Of a stretch of DNA of 11,125 bases, positions 1 to 6,234 are shown one piece after another. Both the position numbers and the translations under genes were made by a program. The notes under the pieces are model-generated. The model worked only from the letters and a program-made list of their open reading frames with translations, was not told the origin of the DNA and did no database searches. Within the stretch, counting starts at the first letter, position 1. Each line of letters starts with the position of its first letter. The stretch spans positions 1-11,125 of the forward strand of contig CAYTSA010000115.1 in assembly GCA_964440345.1 (NCBI GenBank), given 5' to 3'. The DNA is from CAYTSA01 sp964440345 (GTDB taxonomy: Bacteria > Desulfobacterota > Desulfovibrionia > Desulfovibrionales > Desulfovibrionaceae).

Positions 1-81
1 CTTGCCGTCCGGCTAACAGTTCCCCTTGTCGGGCCTGTAGAGGACTTTCACCTCCTAGTAGGTGCGCCCTGCCGGGCGCAC
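1..81 (-). mobile_element. 5' end of a group II intron (probably class C), cut by the window edge
   Basis: Read on the minus strand from position 81, the sequence opens with GTGCG, the consensus 5' end of bacterial group II introns. A perfect 8-bp stem follows (81-74 with 69-62, loop GGCA). Further in come the GGAGGTGAAAGTCC-like and AACTGTTAGCCGGACGGCAAG-like segments. These resemble, from memory, domain I of class C introns such as those of Oceanobacillus and Bacillus halodurans (GUGUGCCCGGCA..., AACAGUUAGCC...CGCAAGG). The element starts five bases past the T5 tract of the porin terminator, and class C introns are known to insert behind intrinsic terminators. The rest of the ribozyme and any reverse transcriptase/maturase gene would lie left of position 1. 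Seen: the 5' motif, the stem and the location. Inferred: the class and whether the intron is intact. Confidence 0.8.
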
Positions 82-85
82 ACGC

Positions 86-116
86 AAAAAGGCCGGGAGG
101 CTTTCGCCTCCCGGCC
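86..116 (-). terminator. Intrinsic terminator of the porin gene
   Basis: A perfect 10-bp GC-rich stem (91-100 with 107-116, six-base loop) is followed on the minus strand by five T residues (complement of 86-90). It lies about 60 bp beyond the porin stop codon and is the expected end of that transcript. It is also the apparent landing site of the group II intron that begins at 81. Confidence 0.88.
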
Positions 117-176
117 CGGGGGTATCAGTCAGGGAACTACTAGTCAGTCAGAGTTCAAGCAGGCGGTCAAGACTGC

Positions 177-1490
177 TTAGAACTTGTACTTCAGACCGAA
201 AGAAGCCTTCCAGGCGGTTTCGGTGTCGTCGTCACGATCCAGGTCCGGAGTAACCATGCCCAGTTCGAGCAGAGCGGACAGGTTTTCGTACAGTTTGTAG
301 CTGGTGTTGAAGTCAACTTCCCAAGCGCTGTCTTCTTCGGTCAACAGAGTCTGGTAGCCGCCGCCCACAGCAGCAGCGTTTTCGTCGTGGGTGCCCACAA
401 CGTAGGCAACGTACAGGTCGTGGCTCATGTCTTCCACAAAGGAGATGTCGGCCAGAATAAGAGCCAGACCGCCGGTGCCCATGGCGTTGGAGCTGACGAT
501 GTCGCCGCCGGACAGGGTGCTGTAGCCGTCAAAGCCAAAGGTGGTGCCGTAGAAGTAAGGAGTCAGGAAAGGCATAACTTCAGAGCCGTTGCCAGCGTCA
601 TCGTCTTCACCGGAGGTGTACCAACCCACCAACTGAGGATAGACCATGTCCATTTTGTAGCCCAACTTACCGGCAATGTAGTAGCCTTCGCGGTCGGCAG
701 CGTCGTCGCCGGCGTCGCCGGAACCGTACACGCCGTCAATGGCAAAGATAAAAGGATCGAACATGGAGACTTCCAAGCCAGCGCCGAACCAGAACACGCC
801 GATGTTTTCGTCAATAGCGGCAGGATCGCCAACCAGGCTGGTGGCGCCGCTGAAACCGGTCTGTTCGCCAGCATAGGCGTACAGGGCGTAAGGAGTGAAA
901 GCAACGCCGTCCATGGAGATGGGCAGCACAGCGCCGAATACGTCGGCTTCGTCGTTGTCAAAGCTGGCGGAAGAGCCGTCGTCATAGGCGCGCAGCCACA
1001 GGGCGGTCAGAGCAACCATGTCGCTGAACTTGTAGGAAGCAGCGATACCAGGGGCGTCTTCGGAATCCAGAACCTGGTTACCAGCAACGTAGGAGGGGAT
1101 GCCCCAGCCCTGAACGCCGACCTTGAACTGCAGGGCAGTGCCAGGAGCGTTGAACTGGATGAAGGCGCGCTTTACTTCCACAACCTTGTCATCTGCGCCG
1201 TAGTCAGCGCCCTTGCCAGGCTGACCCCAAACGGATTCGCCTATTTCTAAGGCCACTTGGCCCTTCAGGTTTTCGTTGGCCACGTAGTCAAAATACAGCC
1301 GCACGCGCTGACGAGCGTGAAAGTCGTCTTCGCTTTCGCTGTCATGCTCAATATCTTTGAAGTTAGTGTTGTCAAACCAGTGAAAAGAAAACGCAAATTC
1401 ACCTTTAGTTTTCAGTTCAGCGGCGGAGCTAATGCTCACAGCGCCGAGAACAAAAGAGGCCACCAGGGCCAGCGCCAAAATCTTTTTCAT
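177..1490 (-). CDS. Outer membrane homotrimeric porin (Desulfovibrio type)
   Basis: A 437-residue outer-membrane beta-barrel protein that probably forms a trimeric diffusion channel for small solutes. Residues 1-23 are a clear signal peptide (MKK, hydrophobic core, ISSAA cleavage region). The mature protein starts with an amphipathic strand (KGEFAFSFHWF). Alternating aromatic/hydrophobic strands and acidic Asp/Glu/Gly-rich loops follow, and the protein ends in SFGLKYKF, whose terminal Phe is the usual BAM-complex recognition residue. Length and layout fit the Desulfovibrio porin family. The start is supported by an AAGGAGG ribosome site (complement of 1499-1505) eight bases before the ATG. 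The gene stands alone, with its own terminator. Substrate preference cannot be read from sequence; the acidic loops would fit a cation-preferring pore, which is inference only. Confidence 0.9.
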   Translation of the reverse strand: MKKILALALVASFVLGAVSISSAAELKTKGEFAFSFHWFDNTNFKDIEHDSESEDDFHARQRVRLYFDYVANENLKGQVALEIGESVWGQPGKGADYGADDKVVEVKRAFIQFNAPGTALQFKVGVQGWGIPSYVAGNQVLDSEDAPGIAASYKFSDMVALTALWLRAYDDGSSASFDNDEADVFGAVLPISMDGVAFTPYALYAYAGEQTGFSGATSLVGDPAAIDENIGVFWFGAGLEVSMFDPFIFAIDGVYGSGDAGDDAADREGYYIAGKLGYKMDMVYPQLVGWYTSGEDDDAGNGSEVMPFLTPYFYGTTFGFDGYSTLSGGDIVSSNAMGTGGLALILADISFVEDMSHDLYVAYVVGTHDENAAAVGGGYQTLLTEEDSAWEVDFNTSYKLYENLSALLELGMVTPDLDRDDDTETAWKASFGLKYKF

Positions 1491-1603
1491 GGAACCTTCC
1501 TCCTTTTGCGTTGTGGGTGTTCCCTGACAAGGTCAACCCGTTTACAGAACACCATCTATACCAAGCTTTTGTCCTTTGCAAGGGGCAAAACCGGGTTTGG
1601 TAA

Positions 1604-1743
1604 AAATTTTTTTACGGTTCAGAAAATTTTACCGCTTGTTTTGCCCTTCAATTATACAGTACTATATTGAAAATATTACTACTTTCTTACAGACATCGTT
1701 TTTCGCCAGCGTACAAATTTTTTTTACGTATAAATTTTTTTAC
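1604..1743 (+). repeat. Three copies of an A3-T7/8-AC tract
   Basis: AAATTTTTTTAC occurs at 1604-1615 and 1732-1743, and the same motif with one extra T occurs at 1715-1727. The last two are spaced 17 bp start to start. They sit upstream of the highly expressed type of porin gene. A promoter-activating or DNA-bending role is plausible but not shown. Confidence 0.55.
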
Positions 1744-1781
1744 TGAGGCCTGTCTCTAGAGCATCTGAACATTTTCAATAT
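1664..1781. repeat. 11-bp inverted repeat pair
   Basis: ATATTGAAAAT at 1664-1674 returns as its exact reverse complement at 1771-1781, with 96 bp between. The pair surrounds two of the A/T tracts. It could be two operators for one regulator, or a chance match helped by the AT-rich composition. Confidence 0.4.
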
Positions 1782-1813
1782 TAAAATGCCCTGACTTTCT
1801 GTTTACGCCTGCT

Positions 1814-1841
1814 TTGCCTTTTCCTTGGCCATCATTATATA
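1814..1841 (+). promoter_or_regulatory. Candidate uvrC promoter overlapping the start region
   Basis: TTGCCT (1814-1819) and TATATA (1836-1841) are separated by 16 bp. Transcription would then begin around 1848-1850, at or next to the ATG at 1850. No Shine-Dalgarno sequence precedes either possible ATG, so a leaderless mRNA is possible. Both boxes match consensus at only four of six positions. Confidence 0.3.
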
Positions 1842-3766
1842 TGTTCATTATGCCACATGACGAGAACCACGCCAGCGACGGCCTGCTCGCCGCAAAATCT
1901 GAACCCCACCCGGCCTACCTGACCGTCAAAAGCTCCCTGCCGGCCTGCCCTGGCGTCTACTTCATGAAAGACGCCGACAACCGCATCATCTACGTGGGCA
2001 AGGCAAAGAAGCTCAAGGCCCGCGTGGCCTCCTACTTCCGGTCCGACCGGGACCTGACCCCCAAGACCCGGGCCATGCTCGCCCAGGTCCATTCCATAGA
2101 CACCTTGTGCACGGAAACCGAAAAAGAGGCCCTGCTCCTGGAGGCCAGCCTCATCAAGAAACACCGGCCGCGCTACAACATTGTCTTACGCGACGACAAA
2201 CAGTACGTGCTTTTCCGGCTGCACAAGCGGCACGACTTCCCCAGCCTGGCGCTCACCCGGCGCGTGGTCCGCGACGGCTCGCTCTATTACGGCCCTTTCA
2301 CTTCCGCCCACGCAGCCCGGGCCGCCTGGAAAGCCATCCACCGCGTTTTTCCCCTGCGGCGCTGCAAGGATTCCGTCTTCAAAAACCGGACCCGGCCCTG
2401 TATATATTATGATATCGGCCAGTGTCTGGGGCCCTGCGTCAAGGAGGTGGACCAAACCGGCTACGCCGACATGGTCCATAGAGTGGAGTTGCTGCTGGCT
2501 GGACGGCCCAAGGAGCTGACCGAGCAACTGCGCGCGGACATGTTGCAGGCTTCAGACGGGCTGAATTTTGAAAAAGCGGCCGAACTGCGGGATCAGCTGC
2601 AAGCTGTACAGACCACCCTGGAGCAGCAGGCCGCCGTGCTCCCCACAGCCAGCGATGTGGACGCCCTGGGGCTGATACAAACCGCCAAGGGCGTTGGCTT
2701 GGGCCTGCTTTTTGTGCGCCAGGGCAGGTTGCTGGACAAGAAAAATTTCTTCTGGAACGGGCTGGACCTGCAGGACGGCCCGGAGCTGCTGGCCAGTTTT
2801 CTGGCCCAGTTTTACGGGCCAGACCGGTACATCCCGGGGCGCATCATGGTCCCCTGGGACATCTCCGAAGAGCTGCCTGAAGCCTTTGCCGAGCATCTGG
2901 CAGAGATTCGCGGCAAGTCCCTGTCCATCCGTATTCCGCAGTCCCAGGTGGAAAAAAAGCTGGTGGACATGGCCGCAGCCAACGCCCGGGCCGACGCCGA
3001 CCGACGCGAGGCCTCTGGCCGTGACGACGCGCCGCAAAACCTGGCTCGGCGGCTGGGCATTCCCAAAGAGCCTGACGCGCCGTTGCGCATTGAATGCGTG
3101 GACGTCTCACATACTGGAGGCGAGGACGTGAAGGCCGGGGTGGTGGTCTTTGAGGACATGGAGCCGGTCAAACCAGATTACCGGCTGTATACGCTGGACG
3201 ATCCGGACCTGGCCGGAGACGACTATGGCTCACTGGCTGCGTGGCTGCGCCGGCGGCTGGCCTCGGGTCCTCCCTGGCCGGACCTGCTGCTGGTGGACGG
3301 GGGCAAAGGCCAGCTGTCTGTCATCACCCGTGTGCTGCAGGACGAAGAGGCCGAAGGGTTGTTCCGCGTAGCCGGCATAGCCAAGGCCCGGGACGACTCG
3401 GGCCGCGCCATGCGCCGAGGCGGCGGCGACGTGGCGGACCGCATATTTCTGCCCGGCCGCAAGAATCCGTTGAACCTGAAAGCCGGCTCCGCAGAGCTGC
3501 TCTTTTTGCAGCACGTGCGCAACACAGCGCACAATTTTGTCATCGGCCGTCACAGACGGGCCAAGCGCAAGCGCATGCTCACGGGAGAGCTGTCCCGCCT
3601 GCCCGGCGTAGGACCCAAAACCGCCCAACTGCTGTGGGAGCATTTTCCCTCGCTGGAAGCAATGAGCGCCGCCACAGACAAAGAGCTGGCCGCGCTGCCC
3701 GGCATAGGCAATAAAAAAGCCGCAGGCCTGGCCGCCCAACTGAAGAAACTCGGCGACAGAGCGTAG
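1841..3766 (+). CDS. uvrC: UvrC, excinuclease ABC subunit C
   Basis: UvrC makes both incisions in UvrABC nucleotide excision repair in the cytoplasm. Counting from the ATG at 1841 (641 aa), a GIY-YIG nuclease domain (PGVY to YVGKAKKLKARV, about 36-110) makes the 3' cut. Four cysteines follow (175, 187, 195, 199), with the spacing of the known UvrC [4Fe-4S] site. A UVR motif (about 225-260) contacts UvrB. The RNase H-like domain makes the 5' cut, with Asp421 (VDVSHT), Asp486 (VDGGKGQ) and His564 (AHNF) at the expected places. Two helix-hairpin-helix units (LPGVGPKTA, LPGIGNKKA) end the protein. The common R-D-E/x-A-H run reads RNTAH here, a mild variant. The start is uncertain: TTG 1814, ATG 1841 and ATG 1850 are in frame and none has a ribosome site. 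The TAG stop is part of a REP-like element. Confidence 0.95.
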   Translation: MFIMPHDENHASDGLLAAKSEPHPAYLTVKSSLPACPGVYFMKDADNRIIYVGKAKKLKARVASYFRSDRDLTPKTRAMLAQVHSIDTLCTETEKEALLLEASLIKKHRPRYNIVLRDDKQYVLFRLHKRHDFPSLALTRRVVRDGSLYYGPFTSAHAARAAWKAIHRVFPLRRCKDSVFKNRTRPCIYYDIGQCLGPCVKEVDQTGYADMVHRVELLLAGRPKELTEQLRADMLQASDGLNFEKAAELRDQLQAVQTTLEQQAAVLPTASDVDALGLIQTAKGVGLGLLFVRQGRLLDKKNFFWNGLDLQDGPELLASFLAQFYGPDRYIPGRIMVPWDISEELPEAFAEHLAEIRGKSLSIRIPQSQVEKKLVDMAAANARADADRREASGRDDAPQNLARRLGIPKEPDAPLRIECVDVSHTGGEDVKAGVVVFEDMEPVKPDYRLYTLDDPDLAGDDYGSLAAWLRRRLASGPPWPDLLLVDGGKGQLSVITRVLQDEEAEGLFRVAGIAKARDDSGRAMRRGGGDVADRIFLPGRKNPLNLKAGSAELLFLQHVRNTAHNFVIGRHRRAKRKRMLTGELSRLPGVGPKTAQLLWEHFPSLEAMSAATDKELAALPGIGNKKAAGLAAQLKKLGDRA

Positions 3767-3787
3767 GGGCGACCCTTGCGGTCGCCC
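3763..3787 (+). repeat. REP-like element: GTAG foot plus palindrome
   Basis: GTAG (3763-3766) is directly followed by a perfect 8-bp stem (3767-3774 with 3780-3787, loop CTTGC). A GTAG tetranucleotide next to a short hairpin is the hallmark of bacterial REP sequences moved by RAYT (TnpA-REP) transposases. The TAG of the foot is the uvrC stop codon. Only one copy is in this window, so dispersal across the genome is inferred. Confidence 0.6.
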
Positions 3788-3797
3788 GCGCCTTTTT
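3767..3797 (+). terminator. Probable uvrC terminator formed by the REP hairpin
   Basis: The 8-bp GC-rich stem (3767-3774 with 3780-3787) is followed after five bases by T5 (3793-3797). It begins immediately after the uvrC stop codon. The gap before the T tract makes it weaker than the porin terminator. Confidence 0.55.
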
Positions 3798-3940
3798 CGC
3801 GCGAATCGCTGGGCGTGAATCAAACCGCGCCGGCACATGCAGTGTATTTTTGACACGCAATTTCGTCATTCTTTCACCTGCCCATCATTCTAACGCCATT
3901 TGGTGAGGCGAAAATCACTCTTGACCGGCTACGTTTTCAT

Positions 3941-3955
3941 AGTAGACTGTCTACT
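3941..3955. promoter_or_regulatory. Operator-like 15-bp palindrome
   Basis: AGTAGAC-T-GTCTACT is a perfect inverted repeat with 7-bp arms and a one-base centre. It overlaps the -10 of a possible promoter (TTGACC 3921-3926, TAGACT 3943-3948), which is where a repressor would bind. The shape suits a dimeric helix-turn-helix regulator. No regulator gene is in the window. Confidence 0.45.
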
Positions 3956-4143
3956 TGCCCTGGCTTTTGCAGTTTTTTTAACATATTGACAAAACGAACT
4001 ATTTAAACATCAATGATGAAAATTCTGACATACGCGTCCCAAAAGGTTGACAGGAGCTGCAGCATTTGCCAAACAGCTGGACCCCGCCGCTGATTACCGC
4101 CACGAGTGCATCAGTCATATAACCGGCCACGCAGGGAGACGTC

Positions 4144-4225
4144 TGGCGACCGCCACAGGAATGCTTGTTGCAAGCATTCCTGACCGCTATTGTTTCCTGC
4201 TCCGCCGAGCGGTGGACATTTTTTT
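4144..4225 (+). promoter_or_regulatory. Candidate transcription attenuator / structured leader
   Basis: Several stems abut: 4144-4147 with 4152-4155 (4 bp), then a perfect 12-bp hairpin 4156-4167 with 4171-4182 (loop TTG), then 4183-4188 with 4208-4213 (6 bp). The last is incompatible with another stem, 4201-4206 with 4211-4216 (one G-U pair), which sits two bases before T7 (4219-4225) and so looks like an intrinsic terminator. That is the layout of an antiterminator/terminator pair, 32 bp before the downstream ATG. No known riboswitch class is recognised, and the short stems were paired by eye. Confidence 0.4.
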
Positions 4226-4257
4226 CGCAGCAACGATGTATACAAGGATCAAACACC

Positions 4258-5715
4258 ATGAAAAGAACGCAAACGAAAGAACTTCTCCTATGCACCCTGT
4301 TGCTGGCCCTGTGCGGAGGCATGTCTTTTGCCGCGTTGCATCAAGCCAGACAACAAACCATTGAAGCAGAACGCGCCCCAGTCTCCAGGACAGTGCGCAT
4401 CGCTGCGCCAAAACAGGAGCAGGTAGTCAGTTCCCTTTCGCCTTACGGAACCGGCTTTGAACAAGATATCGCCAGCTTATTCAGCCAGCAAAGCGGCCTG
4501 GACATTGAATGGGTAGACGTGGCTGAACCGGACGCCGGCTGGCAAACGCTCAAACAGGGCCAGGCAGACGTCTTCATCAGCCTGGGCTACTGGCCGCCGG
4601 AGTCCTTGAGCGATCCCATCGTAGCCGGACCAGCCTATGCCCATTACAAGCCCATGCTGGTGCGAGAAAAGAGTGTTAAAACCTGCGATGCAGCCCGCAA
4701 CGCCGTCTGCCCAAAGCCTGTTTTGGTTACGGCCAGCCCCTCGCTGGAGCGAGGACTGGCCGAAGACGAACGAATTCAACTGCCTGAAGATAAAAGGATT
4801 CGCTCAGACGAGCGCATGAACCCGCTGCTGAACAGCCTGCACGTGGACGCTGAACGGCTGGCACTGGTGGATCATGGCCGGTTCAAGCTGTGGCAGCCTT
4901 TTTACCAGCGGTTGCGGCCCAGCCGCTCTGTGGGCAAGGAGGCGCCCTACCGCTGGTACTGGCGGCGCGCCGACGAAACCCTGGACGCCGCACTGACGGA
5001 CTTCTGGCTGGGAGACGATACGCAACAGGCGATTCGAGAGCTGACGGAAAAGTATTTCGGCTTTTTGCCCGCGGAAACTGACTACTATGAACTGCGTCAC
5101 TTTTCCCGCACCATCAGCATCAAACTGCCCAAGTATCAGGATATGATCATCCAGGCGGCAAATGAATACGGTCTGGACCCGCTGTTTCTTATCGCTATTA
5201 TCTACCAAGAATCGCACTTCGACCCATCCGCCACCAGCAAGACCATGGTCCGCGGGCTGATGCAGCTGACCGAAGGCACTGCGCGGATGATGGGCATCCA
5301 AGACCGTACCGACCCGGCCCAATCCATCCAGGCCGGTGCAAAATATTTGCGCGCGCTGTATGACGATTTGGCTCCCCTGGAGCTATCTGAATGGGACCGC
5401 TGGTTTTTTGCTTTAGCTGCATACAATCAGGGTCCGGGGCATTTGTACGACGCCGTGAAGCTGAGCCGCAGGCTGGGCGGCCATGGGCAAAGCTGGACAG
5501 AATTGAAAGAAACCTTTCCCCTGCTGGCCTGGGAAAAGTATTACAGCCAGGTGAAGCATGGCTACACCCGCGGCTTTGAGGCAGTGGATTACGTGGAGTC
5601 GATACGGTATTATTATTACGTGTTACACGGACTCGTCGCCCTTGCGCGGCCGGAAGCGGAGCACCTTGCCCCCCTCCTTTCCGCCGTTCCTGGTGCTTGG
5701 CCCAACGTTTCCTGA
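4258..5715 (+). CDS. MltF-like lytic transglycosylase (solute-binding domain + SLT domain)
   Basis: A secreted 485-residue enzyme expected to cleave the MurNAc-GlcNAc bond of peptidoglycan in the periplasm, leaving 1,6-anhydro ends. Residues 1 to about 26 are a signal peptide without an obvious lipobox. Residues 45-270 resemble a family 3 solute-binding domain (TGFEQDIASLF, LKQGQADVFISL, PAYAHYKPMLVRE), which in MltF regulates the catalytic part. Residues 290-430 are the SLT domain: catalytic Glu318 in YQESHFDP, GLMQLTEGTARMMG, AGAKYLRALYDD and ALAAYNQGPGHLYDA. The start is the ATG at 4258, preceded by AAGGA (4244-4248, nine-base gap) and giving a proper signal peptide; an upstream in-frame TTG at 4165 would spoil that peptide. 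The last 93 bases overlap the gene on the other strand. Confidence 0.88.
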   Translation: MKRTQTKELLLCTLLLALCGGMSFAALHQARQQTIEAERAPVSRTVRIAAPKQEQVVSSLSPYGTGFEQDIASLFSQQSGLDIEWVDVAEPDAGWQTLKQGQADVFISLGYWPPESLSDPIVAGPAYAHYKPMLVREKSVKTCDAARNAVCPKPVLVTASPSLERGLAEDERIQLPEDKRIRSDERMNPLLNSLHVDAERLALVDHGRFKLWQPFYQRLRPSRSVGKEAPYRWYWRRADETLDAALTDFWLGDDTQQAIRELTEKYFGFLPAETDYYELRHFSRTISIKLPKYQDMIIQAANEYGLDPLFLIAIIYQESHFDPSATSKTMVRGLMQLTEGTARMMGIQDRTDPAQSIQAGAKYLRALYDDLAPLELSEWDRWFFALAAYNQGPGHLYDAVKLSRRLGGHGQSWTELKETFPLLAWEKYYSQVKHGYTRGFEAVDYVESIRYYYYVLHGLVALARPEAEHLAPLLSAVPGAWPNVS

Positions 5716-6027
5716 ATTTGGTTGCTGGTCTGGGCCGGCGTCATGAGCTGAAGCCGGCTGCGGAGACTGAAAGCCCAAAGAAAACCCCGGTCCGGCCAGA
5801 GGCCTGTCGTCCTCGTCTGGCCGGGCGCTCTGGGCCCAGTGATAGTTGAACAGTCCGTTCTTCCAGCGTACAGCTTGAATGACCCCGAAAATCAGCGCTG
5901 CTTCTTCCCACCGCTTGGTGGGCTCAAAGTTGGCCACAATGCCGGCGTACTTATCCCACAGCGACATCAGTGATGCTTCGTCATATGCGTTCAACTGGCG
6001 GACCATCTTTTCCAGAATGCGTTCCAT
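5623..6027 (-). CDS. Hypothetical 134-aa protein
   Basis: I do not recognise this family. The start is the ATG at 6027, with AGGAG (complement of 6033-6037) five bases upstream; the frame stays open to 6111 but without a ribosome site there. Residues 1-68 look like a compact helical, charged, Trp-rich domain (MERILEK, LWDKYAGIV, RWEEAALIFGVIQAVRWKNGLFNYHW). Residues 70-118 are low-complexity, rich in Pro, Gly, Ser and Asp. The C-terminus is basic (KVLRFRPRKG). There is no signal peptide or membrane segment. Its final 93 bases overlap the lytic transglycosylase gene tail to tail. It lies downstream of the por operon beyond that operon's terminator. A good ribosome site and a plausible folded N-terminus argue that it is real. 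A small cytoplasmic protein is the most that can be said. Confidence 0.65.
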   Translation of the reverse strand: MERILEKMVRQLNAYDEASLMSLWDKYAGIVANFEPTKRWEEAALIFGVIQAVRWKNGLFNYHWAQSARPDEDDRPLAGPGFSLGFQSPQPASAHDAGPDQQPNSGNVGPSTRNGGKEGGKVLRFRPRKGDESV

Positions 6028-6170
6028 GTTTTCTCCTACAAAATACTCTGGGTCCACAGCCTGTTCTGATGCCTGAAACCATCTCGCTCCGGGGCGTGGC
6101 CGCGGCTGCACCCTACGTCAAAGGTTCAGGGCTTGCAAGCCATTGCAGAAGCAGTTTTTCCAATAACAAC

Positions 6171-6202
6171 GGGGGCTCCATGCACGCGCGCATGAAGCCC
6201 CC
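6171..6202 (-). terminator. Probable terminator of the por operon
   Basis: A 13-bp stem with one mismatch (6171-6183 with 6190-6202, six-base loop ACGCGC) lies 32 bp beyond the porB stop on the minus strand. The following minus-strand sequence is T-rich but interrupted (GTTGTTATT), so some readthrough into the 134-aa gene is possible. Confidence 0.65.
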
Positions 6203-6234
6203 GACACAAGTGGCTTTGCAGTATTTGTCTACCC

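Larger units (their letters stand above)
1491..1840. promoter_or_regulatory. AT-rich divergent regulatory region between porin and uvrC
   Basis: This 350-bp stretch has no convincing gene. It holds the porin ribosome site at 1499-1505, three near-identical A/T tracts (1604-1615, 1715-1727, 1732-1743) and an 11-bp inverted repeat (1664-1674 and 1771-1781). Both genes are transcribed away from it. For the porin a weak candidate promoter is TTGCAA (complement of 1576-1581) with TATAGA (complement of 1555-1560), but the spacer is only 15 bp, so the true start site is unclear. A/T tracts of this kind can act as UP elements, bend DNA or bind nucleoid proteins. Confidence 0.5.
3798..4257 (+). promoter_or_regulatory. 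Long non-coding leader/promoter region before the lytic transglycosylase gene
   Basis: No gene is supported here. The left part holds an operator-like palindrome (3941-3955) overlapping a possible promoter: TTGACC 3921-3926, 16-bp spacer, TAGACT 3943-3948. Next come a T7 run (3973-3979) and a perfect TTGACA (3986-3991) without a good -10 at 17 bp. A second TTGACA at 4047-4052 also lacks a partner. The last 115 bp hold abutting hairpins and another T7 run (see 4144-4225). The ribosome site AAGGA is at 4244-4248. The ATG at 4161 opens only a frame that runs into the next gene out of register. Confidence 0.45.

Noticed and set aside
387..1250. Long plus-strand ORF (287 aa) antisense to the porin
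   Set aside because: It mirrors the porin codons, has no ribosome site or recognisable domain, and the porin on the other strand is unambiguous.
3230..3856. Minus-strand ORF of 208 aa over the end of uvrC
   Set aside because: A shadow of GC-rich uvrC codons; the translation is Ala/Gly/Gln-rich without motifs, and the frame crosses the REP hairpin.
4165..4257. Extended start (TTG 4165) for the lytic transglycosylase
   Set aside because: It would put about 30 polar residues before a good signal peptide, begins inside the 12-bp hairpin, and the ATG at 4258 has its own ribosome site.
6028..6234. Remnant of a gamma subunit downstream of porB
   Set aside because: The 207-bp gap holds only the terminator and short frames with no similarity to PorC, and the 134-aa gene beyond it has no PorC features.
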